A stretch of 64,000 nt of DNA from Lunatimonas lonarensis (GTDB lineage Bacteria > Bacteroidota > Bacteroidia > Cytophagales > Cyclobacteriaceae): positions 87,844 through 151,843 of the forward strand of contig NZ_AQHR01000104.1 of the NCBI RefSeq assembly GCF_000390185.1. Reading direction: 5' to 3'. Positions 1 to 8,831 of this stretch are shown one piece after another. The position numbers and the translations under genes are program-made. The stretch's first letter is position 1. Each line of letters opens with the position of its first letter. The notes beneath the pieces were generated by a model that was given only the letters and a program-made list of their open reading frames with translations, had not been told where the DNA came from and did no database searches.

Positions 1-689
1 TCTTCCTTGCTGAGTTTAATTACGGTCGCCTTTCCTCCACGGTGGAGATTGGAGCGAAACTCGCCCTCTGCACCCTGCCGTTTCATGGCCCCGACTACTT
101 TATTGTTGACCACGAAAGCACGTATATCTGCTCCCTTTGCCTCTTTGATGAATTCCTGTACAATGATCCGTGCTTTTAGGCCATGAAACGCTTCGATGAC
201 AGATTGGCCGGCTTTTTTGGTCTCTGCCAATACGACTCCAAGCCCCTGTGTCCCCTCGAGTAGTTTGATGACCAAAGGAGCGCCGCCCACGCGCTCCACC
301 AATTGCTTTTCGCCTCCTTTCGAGAAATTGGTAAACGCTGTTTTTGGCATTCCCAAGCCTTCTCTTGACAGTATCTGCAAACTGCGCAGCTTGTCTCTGC
401 TTCGTACGATGGCTTGTGATTCAACGGCGGAAAAGGCACCGATCAACTCAAATTGACGCACCACCGCAGTGCCATAAAAAGTTACAGAAGCACCGATTCT
501 TGGTATAATCGCATCGATATCATCGAGTTTTTCCCCTTTGTAGATAATGGAAGGGCCTTCCTGTTCGATCACCAAATCACATAGCAGGTGGTCGATAACC
601 TTTCCTTCATGACCGGCCTCCTGAATGGCCTGCATAATTCGTTTGGTCGAATAGAGATGTGGATTTCGGGATAATACCGCAATCTTCAT
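1..689 (-). CDS. rimK: RimK-type alpha-L-glutamate ligase (3' end cut by window edge)
   Basis: An ATP-grasp ligase that adds glutamate to the C-terminus of ribosomal protein S6 or makes poly-glutamate. Reading the minus strand from the ATG at 689 gives 229 uninterrupted codons beginning [20 protein letters not shown], the characteristic RimK N-terminus. The stretch [17 protein letters not shown] matches the ATP-grasp glycine-rich loop of the family, and [17 protein letters not shown] and FRSNLHRGG match the conserved RimK segments that follow. Full-length relatives are about 300 residues, so the last quarter, including most of the metal-binding end, lies beyond base 1. The gene sits 69 bp downstream of the RimB-like protease, and the two probably form one transcript acting on the same substrate. 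Confidence 0.95.
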   Translation of the reverse strand, partial: MKIAVLSRNPHLYSTKRIMQAIQEAGHEGKVIDHLLCDLVIEQEGPSIIYKGEKLDDIDAIIPRIGASVTFYGTAVVRQFELIGAFSAVESQAIVRSRDKLRSLQILSREGLGMPKTAFTNFSKGGEKQLVERVGGAPLVIKLLEGTQGLGVVLAETKKAGQSVIEAFHGLKARIIVQEFIKEAKGADIRAFVVNNKVVGAMKRQGAEGEFRSNLHRGGKATVIKLSKE

Positions 690-758
690 GGCCTAAGGTT
701 CAATTGTTTATGTATCTCTTTTGTTGGCATTGTCAGCTGCCCTGTGGGTTTTGCTTGG

Positions 759-1241
759 TTAAATGGTGTCTGGTAAATCCGTGCCTTTTCCATGTTTTCG
801 GCTACCGGCCAATTTTGCCATTTTTTTTGACTGATCGGTCAGATCAACATCCACAACAAACCGACCCTTCAATGTCTTCCGGCCCAACAATATTTGGTTT
901 CTCATTCGACTACGATCGGAAAGGGTGAACTCAGCATCAAACTTCTCGCCAAACAGCTCAATTGTGGTTGCAATTTGGTAACGGTTTTGCGCCTCTCCAA
1001 ATGAGTTTTTTACACTTTTCACGGTGAAATCATCTGTTTCGATCACATTCCCGGTGTATTTTGGGTGCCTTCGATCCAAAACCGTAAACCGAAGGTAGGA
1101 TTTATCCCCTTTTTTGATCATCTCTGCATATTCCGAGTGAATGGAGCTGGTGTAGGCCCCGGTGTCCACCTTGCCACTGATTCCCCACAGATCCCAGTCG
1201 GGCAGATTGATTTTTTCCCTGCGTCCAATAACTTTCTTCAT
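759..1241 (-). CDS. RimK-associated ATP-dependent zinc protease family protein (RimB-like)
   Basis: A 160-residue protein of the DUF785/retropepsin-like family that accompanies RimK ligases. The segment KVDTGAYTSSIHSEY (about residues 24-38) holds the family's Asp-Thr-Gly motif, the aspartic-protease-like active site; FTLSDRSRMRNQILLGRK (about 105-123) is the second conserved block. In related systems this protein trims or regulates the glutamate tails added by RimK. It lies immediately upstream of rimK on the same strand, which supports that pairing. The start at 1241 gives the usual family length. Function is inferred from family and context. Confidence 0.88.
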   Translation of the reverse strand: MKKVIGRREKINLPDWDLWGISGKVDTGAYTSSIHSEYAEMIKKGDKSYLRFTVLDRRHPKYTGNVIETDDFTVKSVKNSFGEAQNRYQIATTIELFGEKFDAEFTLSDRSRMRNQILLGRKTLKGRFVVDVDLTDQSKKMAKLAGSRKHGKGTDLPDTI

Positions 1242-1377
1242 GCGTATAATATTTTATTCCAACGGTCAAATATTGCCCCTGCCAACCTGATCTGCTACGA
1301 TCTTTTGGGGCGGTCGCATGGTTGGTAGTAATCCCATTGAGGGACAATAATTTCTGGCTTCATGTCATTCATTGGAT

Positions 1378-2505
1378 TTACCTCAAAATCCGGGCAACGG
1401 AGAGAGATAAATCCAAAGAAAGTATCTTGGAGTTTGCGTTTCGCTCCAGGTGTATGTAGGCCTCTCCCAATTGTTGGTAAATTTGATCTATTTTCTCCGT
1501 GGTAAGTACATTGGTTGCAAGCTTGTGGATAAATTCGCGCTCGCTCTCCGGGCTACGCATCAGTTGTGTTTGTTGACTTTTATCGATGAGGCATTCCCTA
1601 AGTACGTTTATGGCTGTGAGCAACAGGGTTTTCTGACTCTCTTTTGGGTAGGCGAAAAACTCTTCGGCAAACGCGCAGATGGCGTTGATATCTCTTCCGT
1701 AACAAATTCGCAGCCAGTCTCGAACTTTGGAAGTATTTTCGTCTTTGACTTCGTCGGCAAGCAGAAAAGCCTCCCGCATAGAGCCATCGGCAAGAGGTGC
1801 CAACTGAAGGGCCGCTGACTCGCTGCATAGACCTCGATCAACTAGCTCAGAGATGATTTCCTCATCTGAAAAGCCACGTATCAATACTTTTTGTGTTCGT
1901 GAGAGAATGGTGGTTAGGAGTCTTTCCGGATGATGGGAGACCATGAAAAACAGGGTTTTTGCCGGGGGCTCTTCGAGTATTTTGAGAAGGGCATTTGCCG
2001 ATTGCAGGTTCATAAGCTCCGGTGTCCAGATCAGCATGATTTTATATCCGCCCTCAAATGATTTGAGCGAGAGGGTTTGTATGATTTGTTTGGCGCCTGC
2101 CTTTGAAATAATCAATTGTCGGTCAAAGCCGGAATACAAAATCCAGTCATGTAGATTCGAATAGGGGTTGTTCAATAAAAAGCTGCGCCATGGTTTCAGA
2201 ATATCCACCTTTTTTTTGGGCTCATCGTCGCTGTCGGGGATTAAAGAGCCGGGAATTGGGAAGGCGAAATTCAGGTCTGGATGGATTAATTTTGCTACTT
2301 TTTGACAGGAAGGACAGGTACCGCAAGAATCTGTTGGGCTTGGATTTTCGCAATTTACATAGGCGGCCAGTGCCAACGCCATGGGGAGTGCGGCACTTCC
2401 CTCCGGGCCATGAAACAGCAATGCGTGCGCGAGGTGATCCTGGCGGCTAGCCTGAATCAGCTTTGATTTGGTTTCGGATAATCCTGGAATCGATGAAAAC
2501 TGCAT
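1378..2505 (-). CDS. holB: DNA polymerase III, delta-prime subunit
   Basis: A clamp-loader subunit that opens the sliding clamp during replication. The 375-residue product starts MQFSSIPGLSETKSKL. It has HALLFHGPEGSAALPMALAL at the position of the Walker A loop (degenerate, as normal for delta-prime), a four-cysteine zinc module of the form C-x8-C-x2-C-x2-C at about residues 52-67, and the LLKILEEPP helix followed by SRTQKV where the arginine finger (SRC in many homologs) lies. The C-terminal third is the collar domain. The gene is 20 bp downstream of the GlmU-like gene and probably shares its transcript. Confidence 0.93.
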   Translation of the reverse strand: MQFSSIPGLSETKSKLIQASRQDHLAHALLFHGPEGSAALPMALALAAYVNCENPSPTDSCGTCPSCQKVAKLIHPDLNFAFPIPGSLIPDSDDEPKKKVDILKPWRSFLLNNPYSNLHDWILYSGFDRQLIISKAGAKQIIQTLSLKSFEGGYKIMLIWTPELMNLQSANALLKILEEPPAKTLFFMVSHHPERLLTTILSRTQKVLIRGFSDEEIISELVDRGLCSESAALQLAPLADGSMREAFLLADEVKDENTSKVRDWLRICYGRDINAICAFAEEFFAYPKESQKTLLLTAINVLRECLIDKSQQTQLMRSPESEREFIHKLATNVLTTEKIDQIYQQLGEAYIHLERNANSKILSLDLSLSVARILR

Positions 2506-2525
2506 AGTTAGCCCCGTAAAAATAG

Positions 2526-3725
2526 TTAAAAATCCTTATCCCAGATCCTAAATGACCTCGTCAATTCAAAAACATGCTGCAATATTGACCTGTCTACTTC
2601 CAAAAAAGATTCACCTTTCAATGCCATTGCCCTTGAGGCGGCATCTTCAAACTTCTTCAGTTCAAATGAACTGAATCCGGTTGGACCACCCCAAGCAAAC
2701 GATGGGACCAGTTTCTTAGGAAAGCCCTCTCCGAACAAGTTGGCACCCACTCCGACCACTGTCCCAGAGTTGAGCATCGTGCTGATTGCAAGCTTCGCAT
2801 GGTCTCCGATGAAAGAACCACAAAATTGTAATCCGGAGTCCACGAAGTTCTCCTTCGGATAGCTCCAAACCCGTATGCTGCTGTGGTTGTTTTTCATATT
2901 GGATGTATTTGTGTTTGCTCCCAGATTGCACCATTCCCCTACCACCGAATTGCCCAGATAACCATCATGTGACTTATTGCTATATCCCTGAAATACCGAG
3001 TTGGAAACCTCCCCCCCTACTTTGCACTTCGGGCCTATCGTAATGTCACCCCGCATTTTGGATCCCATACTTAACACCGATTCCTCGCAGATGGCAAAGG
3101 GTCCTCGAATCAGGTTTCCCTCCAGGATCTGTACGTTTTTTCCAATGTAGACAGGTCCGTTTTCTGCATTGATAATGGACGCCCTGATGGAAGCCCCCGG
3201 TTCTATAAATACATTTGACTCCTTATAGATATGCGTATAGGCATCAGAGCAGCCTGAGGAAATTCGTCGTCTCGTGAGTAGGGTAAAATCAGCGCGAATT
3301 TGGTCACCATTGAATTGAAATAGGTTCCAAAGGTTTTTCAAAACCACAACAGGGCTATCGACGGTAAGTCCAATTTTGAAGCTGCTTTTCTCAAATGAAC
3401 AATTTTTGGGATCCTGACTGTAGAAAGCGATTAGTGTATCGTTTTGCCAAAGTGATTCAGTTTTGTCCAATGCAAGAATCCGTTCCGCGAGTCGGGCATC
3501 GGGAAATACCGCAGAGTTGATCATCCACGCGGGCTGGTTGTTATAGGGGAATTTTTGCTGTAGGTAGGGTGCAGTCAAAACACCCGTTTTGTGAGACAAA
3601 TAGGCTTCCCATTTCTCTTTGATTTTCAATATTCCAATCCGAAGATCCGCGATTGGTCGGGTGAATGTAAGCGGTAGAAGATTTTCCCGCAATTTGGGGT
3701 CATCAAAAAGAATGAAGTAGTCCAT
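2526..3725 (-). CDS. Alternative GlmU-type sugar nucleotidyltransferase
   Basis: A 399-residue Bacteroidota-type GlmU-like protein (the family often named putative sugar nucleotidyl transferase or alternate bacterial GlmU), expected to make UDP-N-acetylglucosamine for cell envelope synthesis. The N-terminus MDYFILFDDPKLRENLLPLT and the segment FTRPIADLRIGILKIKEKWE match the diverged nucleotidyltransferase domain of this group. From about residue 170 the sequence becomes a left-handed beta-helix of hexapeptide repeats (for example VFIEPGASIRASIINAENGP and GANLFGEGFPKKLVPSF), the acetyltransferase part. GANTNTSNMKNNHSSIRVW resembles the GlmU acceptor-site region. The gene precedes holB on the minus strand with a 20-bp gap. 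Confidence 0.88.
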   Translation of the reverse strand: MDYFILFDDPKLRENLLPLTFTRPIADLRIGILKIKEKWEAYLSHKTGVLTAPYLQQKFPYNNQPAWMINSAVFPDARLAERILALDKTESLWQNDTLIAFYSQDPKNCSFEKSSFKIGLTVDSPVVVLKNLWNLFQFNGDQIRADFTLLTRRRISSGCSDAYTHIYKESNVFIEPGASIRASIINAENGPVYIGKNVQILEGNLIRGPFAICEESVLSMGSKMRGDITIGPKCKVGGEVSNSVFQGYSNKSHDGYLGNSVVGEWCNLGANTNTSNMKNNHSSIRVWSYPKENFVDSGLQFCGSFIGDHAKLAISTMLNSGTVVGVGANLFGEGFPKKLVPSFAWGGPTGFSSFELKKFEDAASRAMALKGESFLEVDRSILQHVFELTRSFRIWDKDF

Positions 3726-3799
3726 ACCTGCAAAAATAAAAAAGTCTGCCGGATTAAATCAATCCGCAGACTTTTAGTGTACTATATAAAGAAAATTTC

Positions 3800-4045
3800 T
3801 TAGTTTTTCTTGTATCTTTTGTTGAATTTTTCCACCCTTCCGGCAGTATCCAAGAGCATCTTCTTTCCGGTGTAAAACGGATGGGAAGCCGAACTTACCT
3901 CTATTTTTACGAGCGGATATTCCTTGCCGTCCTCCCACTCGATCGTTTCCTTTGTTTCTATAGTGGATTTGGTCAGGAATTTATACTCACTGGACGTGTC
4001 AAAGAAAACAACTTCTCTGTAATTAGGGTGAATGTCTTTTTTCAT
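3800..4045 (-). CDS. rpmE2: 50S ribosomal protein L31 type B
   Basis: An 81-residue large-subunit ribosomal protein. [19 protein letters not shown] and [20 protein letters not shown] are signature stretches of L31. There are no cysteines, which marks the zinc-independent type B form. A longer reading frame begins at 4072, but family alignment and the conserved MKKDIHP start place translation at 4045. A long, foldable leader lies upstream (4046-4196) behind a very good promoter at 4202-4233, so the gene may be controlled through its own mRNA leader. Confidence 0.95.
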   Translation of the reverse strand: MKKDIHPNYREVVFFDTSSEYKFLTKSTIETKETIEWEDGKEYPLVKIEVSSASHPFYTGKKMLLDTAGRVEKFNKRYKKN

Positions 4046-4196
4046 TTGTGTGTTATTTAATCTTTTTATCATCCCCCAGATTCCGCATTAGGTCAGTGCA
4101 GACAAAAATGGTGAGTTACCTTTCCCATTATAAGGTGCACTTTTATGGTTGATCCCGGTAGGACTTTTTGTTTAATTTTCTTATCTGTTGAAATTG
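4046..4196 (-). promoter_or_regulatory. Structured 5' leader of rpmE2 (possible ribosomal-protein leader)
   Basis: About 150 nt separate the predicted transcription start from the L31 start codon. On the minus strand the RNA can form a stem between AGUGCA (bases 4141-4136) and UGCACU (4100-4095), enclosing a smaller CCUU/AAGG stem (4135-4132 with 4122-4119). Ribosomal protein genes often carry such autoregulatory leaders. I do not recognise this one as a named Rfam family; the assignment is structural inference only. Confidence 0.4.
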
Positions 4197-4201
4197 AGGC
4201 A

Positions 4202-4233
4202 CAAATTTACCGCTTTTGGGAGTCCATTCCAAA
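4202..4233 (-). promoter_or_regulatory. Bacteroidota-type promoter of rpmE2
   Basis: On the minus strand TTTG (4233-4230) is followed by exactly 20 bases and then TAAATTTG (4209-4202), a perfect match to the Bacteroidota primary-sigma consensus TTTG-N19/21-TAnnTTTG. Transcription should begin near 4196. Confidence 0.75.
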
Positions 4234-4355
4234 CCTTTTTTCATAAAAACTTTAGTGTTGCGATTGAATTTCAGAGATAAAGTTTACTTTAGCCTGTGCA
4301 ATGGGGTAGGTAGGGTGACCCCTTGGTCAGGCAAATTAATGGATCGATCGGGATA

Positions 4356-6029
4356 ATGGTGAGATTTTTGGTTTTGTTTTTTCTTTCTACTGGCTTTACC
4401 GTGGGGGGGGTTGGACAAAGTGCCTATATCAACTTCAATCGGGAATATTATCACCTAGTGGATCGGTACGAGATTAAACGTGGCAATTTTATAGAAGGGT
4501 TTCATACCGGCATAAAGCCCTATCGGCGGGATCACGTAGCAGACTATATTGGTAAGCTAGCTGAAGATTCGGTTTTTGTTAATTCGAAGGATCAGTTTAA
4601 TCTCCGTTATCTGGCCGGAGATAATTGGGAGTTTATTTATGAAAACGCACCGGAGTCCGACCTGAGTCCGCTTCGATTTATCTATGAAACACCTTCCGAT
4701 TTTTTTTACTACCGGGACAGGTCCTTTGATCTGCACATAAATCCCGTATTGTACTTAAATGTGGGTGCAGAACCTAGCGAAAGTAATCCGCGGTTTAGGA
4801 ATACCCGTGGAATGGAAGTGCGAGGTAGTGTGGATCGAAAGATCGGATTCTATACCTTTTTGTCTACAACGGAACTACGTTTTCCAACCTGGGTGGCATC
4901 CTATGCGGTCGGCAATGGAGCGGTTCCGGGGCAGGGGTTCTGGAAGAGGTATGGGGGGGACGGATACTCGTTTCTTTCTGCAACCGGATATATTTCCTTT
5001 CAGGCTACCGAACATGTGTCGCTTCAGTTTGGGCAGGACCGTAATTTTGTAGGAGAGGGATATAGGTCTATGATCTTGTCCGATTTTTCCAACCCGTACA
5101 TGTTTCTTAAGATCAATACCAACATTTGGAAGTTGAACCTTACCAACCTGTGGGGACAAATGAACGCTGACGTGCTCTATGACCGAGGGGCACCGACAGA
5201 TGGACGCTATCCCCAGAAATGGTTTAGCCATCATCGGCTGTCCGCAAACCTGGGGAGAAGAATAAATGTAGGCCTTTTTGAGTCAGTAATGGCCAGTCAG
5301 TTTGATTGGAACTACCTAAGTCCACTTATTTTTCACCGATGGGTAGAGCATCAACTAGGATCTCCCGATAAAGTAATGTTGGGGCTGGATATGAAGTGGA
5401 ATCTTCCCAAGCGAATGCAGGCCTATGGCCAGTTCGCGCTCGACGAGTTTGTGTTCAACGAGTTTTTTGGAATCGGTGGTAAGCAATCCAGTCGCAATAA
5501 GTATGGTCTGCAGTTCGGCATTAAGGCGATTGATCTGTTAGGGGTTTCAAATCTTGATCTCCAGCTGGAGTACAATCAGGCCAGGCCTTATACCTACCAA
5601 GAAAAATTTGATTTCCAGTCTTTTACCAATTACCGGACTCCGTTGACCCATCCATTAGGGGCAAATTTTCGCGAAGGAGTGGGTATTTTGCGCTACCAAA
5701 TGACTCCCCGTCTAAATTTCCAAGGGTTTTTGGTATACCAGTATTTTGGAGCGGATCCGGATGACTTGTCAAACTTTGGTGGGGATTTGCTAAAGAATCG
5801 AGTCAATAATAGCACTGGACTTTTTGGCAACGTGATTGGGCAAGGAGACCCAACTAGGGTGTGGTTGGGTAACCTGGTGGCAACTTTCATGGTAAGGCAT
5901 AATATGTTTTTCGACCTGGGGGCAACCTACCGGAACAGGTATATGATTGAAACGGCCCGTTCGGAAGAAACCCATTTTTTACAGGTGTCTTTACGGTTGA
6001 ATATGGCTCGATTTGATTATAATTTTTGA
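4356..6029 (+). CDS. Capsule assembly Wzi-like / gliding motility RemB-like outer-membrane protein
   Basis: A 557-residue predicted outer-membrane beta-barrel of the Wzi/RemB group. The N-terminus is a hydrophobic signal peptide ending near GGVGQ-SAYINFNREYYHLVDR; the segment AYINFNREYYHLVDRYEIK is typical of the Bacteroidota RemB branch. The rest alternates aromatic and polar residues and ends with Phe (RFDYNF), as expected for a barrel. Wzi proteins anchor or organise capsule at the surface, and RemB is a mobile gliding adhesin-related protein in Flavobacterium; which role applies here is not visible. The frame is open from TTG 4323, but ATG 4356 directly precedes the signal peptide and is preferred. 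Confidence 0.75.
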   Translation: MVRFLVLFFLSTGFTVGGVGQSAYINFNREYYHLVDRYEIKRGNFIEGFHTGIKPYRRDHVADYIGKLAEDSVFVNSKDQFNLRYLAGDNWEFIYENAPESDLSPLRFIYETPSDFFYYRDRSFDLHINPVLYLNVGAEPSESNPRFRNTRGMEVRGSVDRKIGFYTFLSTTELRFPTWVASYAVGNGAVPGQGFWKRYGGDGYSFLSATGYISFQATEHVSLQFGQDRNFVGEGYRSMILSDFSNPYMFLKINTNIWKLNLTNLWGQMNADVLYDRGAPTDGRYPQKWFSHHRLSANLGRRINVGLFESVMASQFDWNYLSPLIFHRWVEHQLGSPDKVMLGLDMKWNLPKRMQAYGQFALDEFVFNEFFGIGGKQSSRNKYGLQFGIKAIDLLGVSNLDLQLEYNQARPYTYQEKFDFQSFTNYRTPLTHPLGANFREGVGILRYQMTPRLNFQGFLVYQYFGADPDDLSNFGGDLLKNRVNNSTGLFGNVIGQGDPTRVWLGNLVATFMVRHNMFFDLGATYRNRYMIETARSEETHFLQVSLRLNMARFDYNF

Positions 6030-6173
6030 CAGTAAAAAGGTGATACTGCTGCATCAAATCCTGATTTTTGCTATTGGCTTTTTTTAGATAGGGGGGCTTT
6101 GTAAAAAAGGCATGGCGAAAAACCTTTTAGCTGTGGGTTCGGTTTTGTAACTTTAGGTATTTTAAACCAAAAC

Positions 6174-6542
6174 ATGATTTTGACGATGGAAAAGGTGAAC
6201 AGTATACTTCAGTTGATAAGCGCATTATTTTTCGGCGTAGCTTTGGTGTTTTTCTTGACCTATGATAGGATGTGGGATCAACCCCTTGAATCAAGTTTAG
6301 TAGTGAGTTGGATGCTGGTGGGCTTGCTAGTACATTTGTTGGTTTGGGGATCTACATCCTTGGTGAAGCGGAACCTTATGAAAGAAGTCGCCTCTGTTGA
6401 GACGGAAAAGAAGGAATTAAAGGCGTTGCTTTTTGATTTGGAAAGGGCAAATAAATCTGGTAGGTTAGACCGCAAAATGGACAGTGGGGAAATCACGGAT
6501 CGGGATTCGTCATCCATTAAGCCAAGAGAAAATTTCAAATAA
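6174..6542 (+). CDS. Small two-helix membrane protein, unknown function
   Basis: A 122-residue protein I do not recognise. Two hydrophobic segments are visible, at about residues 11-28 and 42-60, followed by a charged, coiled-coil-like stretch (VASVETEKKELKALLFDLER) and a polar, serine-rich tail. It is probably an inner-membrane protein with a cytoplasmic helical tail. Translation may start at the first ATG (6174) or at the second (6186). It stands between the RemB-like gene and comM with 64 bp to the latter. No function is claimed. Confidence 0.6.
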   Translation: MILTMEKVNSILQLISALFFGVALVFFLTYDRMWDQPLESSLVVSWMLVGLLVHLLVWGSTSLVKRNLMKEVASVETEKKELKALLFDLERANKSGRLDRKMDSGEITDRDSSSIKPRENFK

Positions 6543-6606
6543 CGCTTTTTATTGGGTAAAACCCCGATTTTGGAAAATGTTTTTGTAGTAGCTAAACTGA
6601 TTTTGG

Positions 6607-8145
6607 ATGGTTGCAAAGACTTTTGGTAGTGCGGTGTCTGGAGTAGACGCCAAGCTGATTACCATCGAGGTGAACGTTGGCCAGGGTACCAGTTTCTACA
6701 TGGTAGGTCTGCCCGATAGTGCTGTGAAAGAGAGTCAGCAGCGGGTAGAGTCCGCTCTGAAGTTCTTCGGATACCGCATGCCTCGGCAAAAGGTAGTCGT
6801 TAACCTCGCTCCGGCTGATATTCGGAAGGAGGGTTCCTCATACGATTTGCCGATTGCCATGGGGATTTTGCAGGCGTCTGAGCAGGTGGTATTTCCGGCA
6901 TTGGAAGAATACCTCATTATGGGCGAATTATCCTTGGACGGTGCGCTTCGTCCCATCAAAGGGGTGCTTCCCATTGCTATTGAGGGAAGAAGGCGAGGGT
7001 ATCGGGGATTCATTCTTCCAAGGGAAAATGCGGCAGAGGCTTCCATCGTAAACAACCTGGATATTATAGGTGTAGAGACCTTAGAGGAAGCAATTCATTT
7101 TCTAGAGGGCAGCTTGGCCATTGATCCCACGGTTACAGAAACCCGAGATATTTTTTATCATTCGCTTACAGATTACGAGTTTGATTTTTCGGATGTTCAG
7201 GGCCAGGAGAATATTAAGCGAGCCATGGAAATTGCCGCTGCGGGAGGGCACAATGTGATCATGATCGGTCCTCCGGGAGCAGGTAAGACGATGTTGGCAA
7301 AGCGATTGCCCTCCATCTTGCCACCCTTGAGTTTACATGAGGCGCTTGAGACCACCAAGATCCATTCAGTGGCGGGTAAATTGGGCGCATCGGCGTCCCT
7401 AATAGCTCAGCGACCATTTCGGTCGCCCCATCACACCATCAGCGACGTAGCCTTGGTGGGGGGAGGAGGCAATCCCCAGCCTGGTGAGATCTCTCTTTCC
7501 CATAATGGTGTTTTGTTTTTGGATGAACTTCCCGAGTTTAAGCGGACGGTACTTGAGGTGATGCGTCAGCCATTGGAAGAAAGGAAGGTAACCATCTCGA
7601 GAGCAAAAGTATCTGTGGATTTTCCGGCAAACTTTATGTTGATAGCCAGTATGAACCCTTGCCCCTGTGGGTATTACAATCATCCGGAGAAGGAGTGCGT
7701 TTGCGGCCCTGGTGTGGTTCAAAAGTACCTGAACAAAGTGAGTGGTCCTCTTCTGGATCGGATCGATTTGCACGTGGAGGTAACCCCCGTGAGGTTTGAT
7801 GAGATGACCTCAAACAGGAAAGCTGAGTCTAGTAGTGCCATCCGGGAACGTGTCACAAATGCAAGGGAAAGACAGGTGGCTAGGTTTGAAGGACATAAAG
7901 ATGTTTATTGCAACGCTATGATGCCTTCACACATGGTAAAAGAAGTGTGCGTGATAAATGATGCCGGGAAAGCTCTTCTGAAGACGGCGATGGAACGGCT
8001 CGGCCTGTCGGCACGGGCTTACGATCGGATTCTGAAAGTCTCTAAGACCATTTCCGACCTAGCTGGATCAGATGATATCAGAGTGGAGCATCTTGCCGAA
8101 GCGATCCAATACAGGAGTTTGGATAGGGAGGGCTGGGCTGGCTAA
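6607..8145 (+). CDS. comM: YifB/ComM family Mg-chelatase-like AAA+ ATPase
   Basis: A 512-residue member of the YifB/ComM family. ComM is a hexameric helicase that promotes branch migration during natural transformation in Gammaproteobacteria; its role in Bacteroidota is less tested. The N-terminal part (residues about 1-170) is the Lon-protease-like fold beginning MVAKTFGSAVSGVDAKLI. Then comes the AAA+ core with Walker A GPPGAGKTM (about 221-229), Walker B LFLDELPEF (about 302-310) and the family's cysteine-rich NPCPCGYYNHPEKECVCGP block near residue 350, followed by the Mg-chelatase C-terminal domain. Length is normal for the family. Confidence 0.95.
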   Translation: MVAKTFGSAVSGVDAKLITIEVNVGQGTSFYMVGLPDSAVKESQQRVESALKFFGYRMPRQKVVVNLAPADIRKEGSSYDLPIAMGILQASEQVVFPALEEYLIMGELSLDGALRPIKGVLPIAIEGRRRGYRGFILPRENAAEASIVNNLDIIGVETLEEAIHFLEGSLAIDPTVTETRDIFYHSLTDYEFDFSDVQGQENIKRAMEIAAAGGHNVIMIGPPGAGKTMLAKRLPSILPPLSLHEALETTKIHSVAGKLGASASLIAQRPFRSPHHTISDVALVGGGGNPQPGEISLSHNGVLFLDELPEFKRTVLEVMRQPLEERKVTISRAKVSVDFPANFMLIASMNPCPCGYYNHPEKECVCGPGVVQKYLNKVSGPLLDRIDLHVEVTPVRFDEMTSNRKAESSSAIRERVTNARERQVARFEGHKDVYCNAMMPSHMVKEVCVINDAGKALLKTAMERLGLSARAYDRILKVSKTISDLAGSDDIRVEHLAEAIQYRSLDREGWAG

Positions 8146-8312
8146 TGGGGTTCAATTCTCCCGGATTCATAAATTTATTTGCGGATCATTTGGATTCTAT
8201 TCCATTTGTTATTTTCTTTAGAGAGCAATTTAACAGCACCCTACCCCATCTAACTACTTGTAAATTAGTTTAATCATTGCGTCAAGGATATCCTAAACCT
8301 AAGGAATATTCC

Positions 8313-8344
8313 TACCGCGGTGATATGCGGTATGCTGTTTTTTT
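8313..8344 (+). terminator. Possible terminator after comM
   Basis: A stem of TACCGC (8313-8318) with GCGGTA (8327-8332) is followed, after five bases, by seven T residues (8338-8344). The stem is short and the T-run is slightly displaced, so this is a weak call. It would separate comM from the bactofilin gene. Confidence 0.35.
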
Positions 8345-8365
8345 CTCAGCTAAAAAGTAACAGCA

Positions 8366-8809
8366 ATGTGGTCTAAAGACAAAAGAATCCAAGAAGAGCT
8401 TGGCGTGGCAAGTTCCACCTCTGTGTTTGCCGCAGGCCTGAATATGACAGGCGAGATTCACTCGAACAGCGATATCCGTATTGAAGGAGAAATAAAAGGA
8501 GTGATCGTAACCAAAAGGAAATTGGTGATTAGTCCCTCCGGTTCGATCCAGGGAGATGTCTGGGCACAGGAGGTCTGCGTAATGGGAGAAATAATAGGCA
8601 ATCTTTCCATCAAAGGCTTGGCCCGGTTTACAGCTACCTCAAAAGTCAGGGGAGAGGTCACTTCTTCCAATATCGAGATAGAGGCGGGCTGTGATTTTGA
8701 AGGAAGCATTAGACGACTAGATGATAATTTACAGGATGAACCGATCCTGAAGCCGCTGAAAATGATCCGTATGTCGCAATCAGAACCCAAAAAGACTGCA
8801 GTGATATAA
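8366..8809 (+). CDS. Bactofilin (polymer-forming cytoskeletal protein)
   Basis: A 147-residue bactofilin, a small protein that polymerises into filaments without nucleotide and acts in cell shape, envelope synthesis or polar organisation. The hallmark is the repeated beta-helical pattern around GLNMTGEIHSNSDIRIEGEI, GEIIGNLSIKGLARFTATSK and VRGEVTSSNIEIEAGCDFEG, flanked by short polar N- and C-terminal tails. Length is typical. It lies 220 bp after comM and faces the convergent trans-sulfuration gene. Confidence 0.9.
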   Translation: MWSKDKRIQEELGVASSTSVFAAGLNMTGEIHSNSDIRIEGEIKGVIVTKRKLVISPSGSIQGDVWAQEVCVMGEIIGNLSIKGLARFTATSKVRGEVTSSNIEIEAGCDFEGSIRRLDDNLQDEPILKPLKMIRMSQSEPKKTAVI

Positions 8810-8831
8810 TCATAGGAAAACGAAAGGCGAA

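Noticed and set aside
1102..1347. 81-codon minus-strand ORF between rimB-like and holB
   Set aside because: Overlaps the start of the RimB-like gene in another frame and has no family features; shadow frame.
8146..8165. GGGGTTCAATTCTCCC resembling a tRNA T-arm
   Set aside because: No acceptor stem, D-arm or anticodon arm can be formed around it; it directly follows the comM stop codon.
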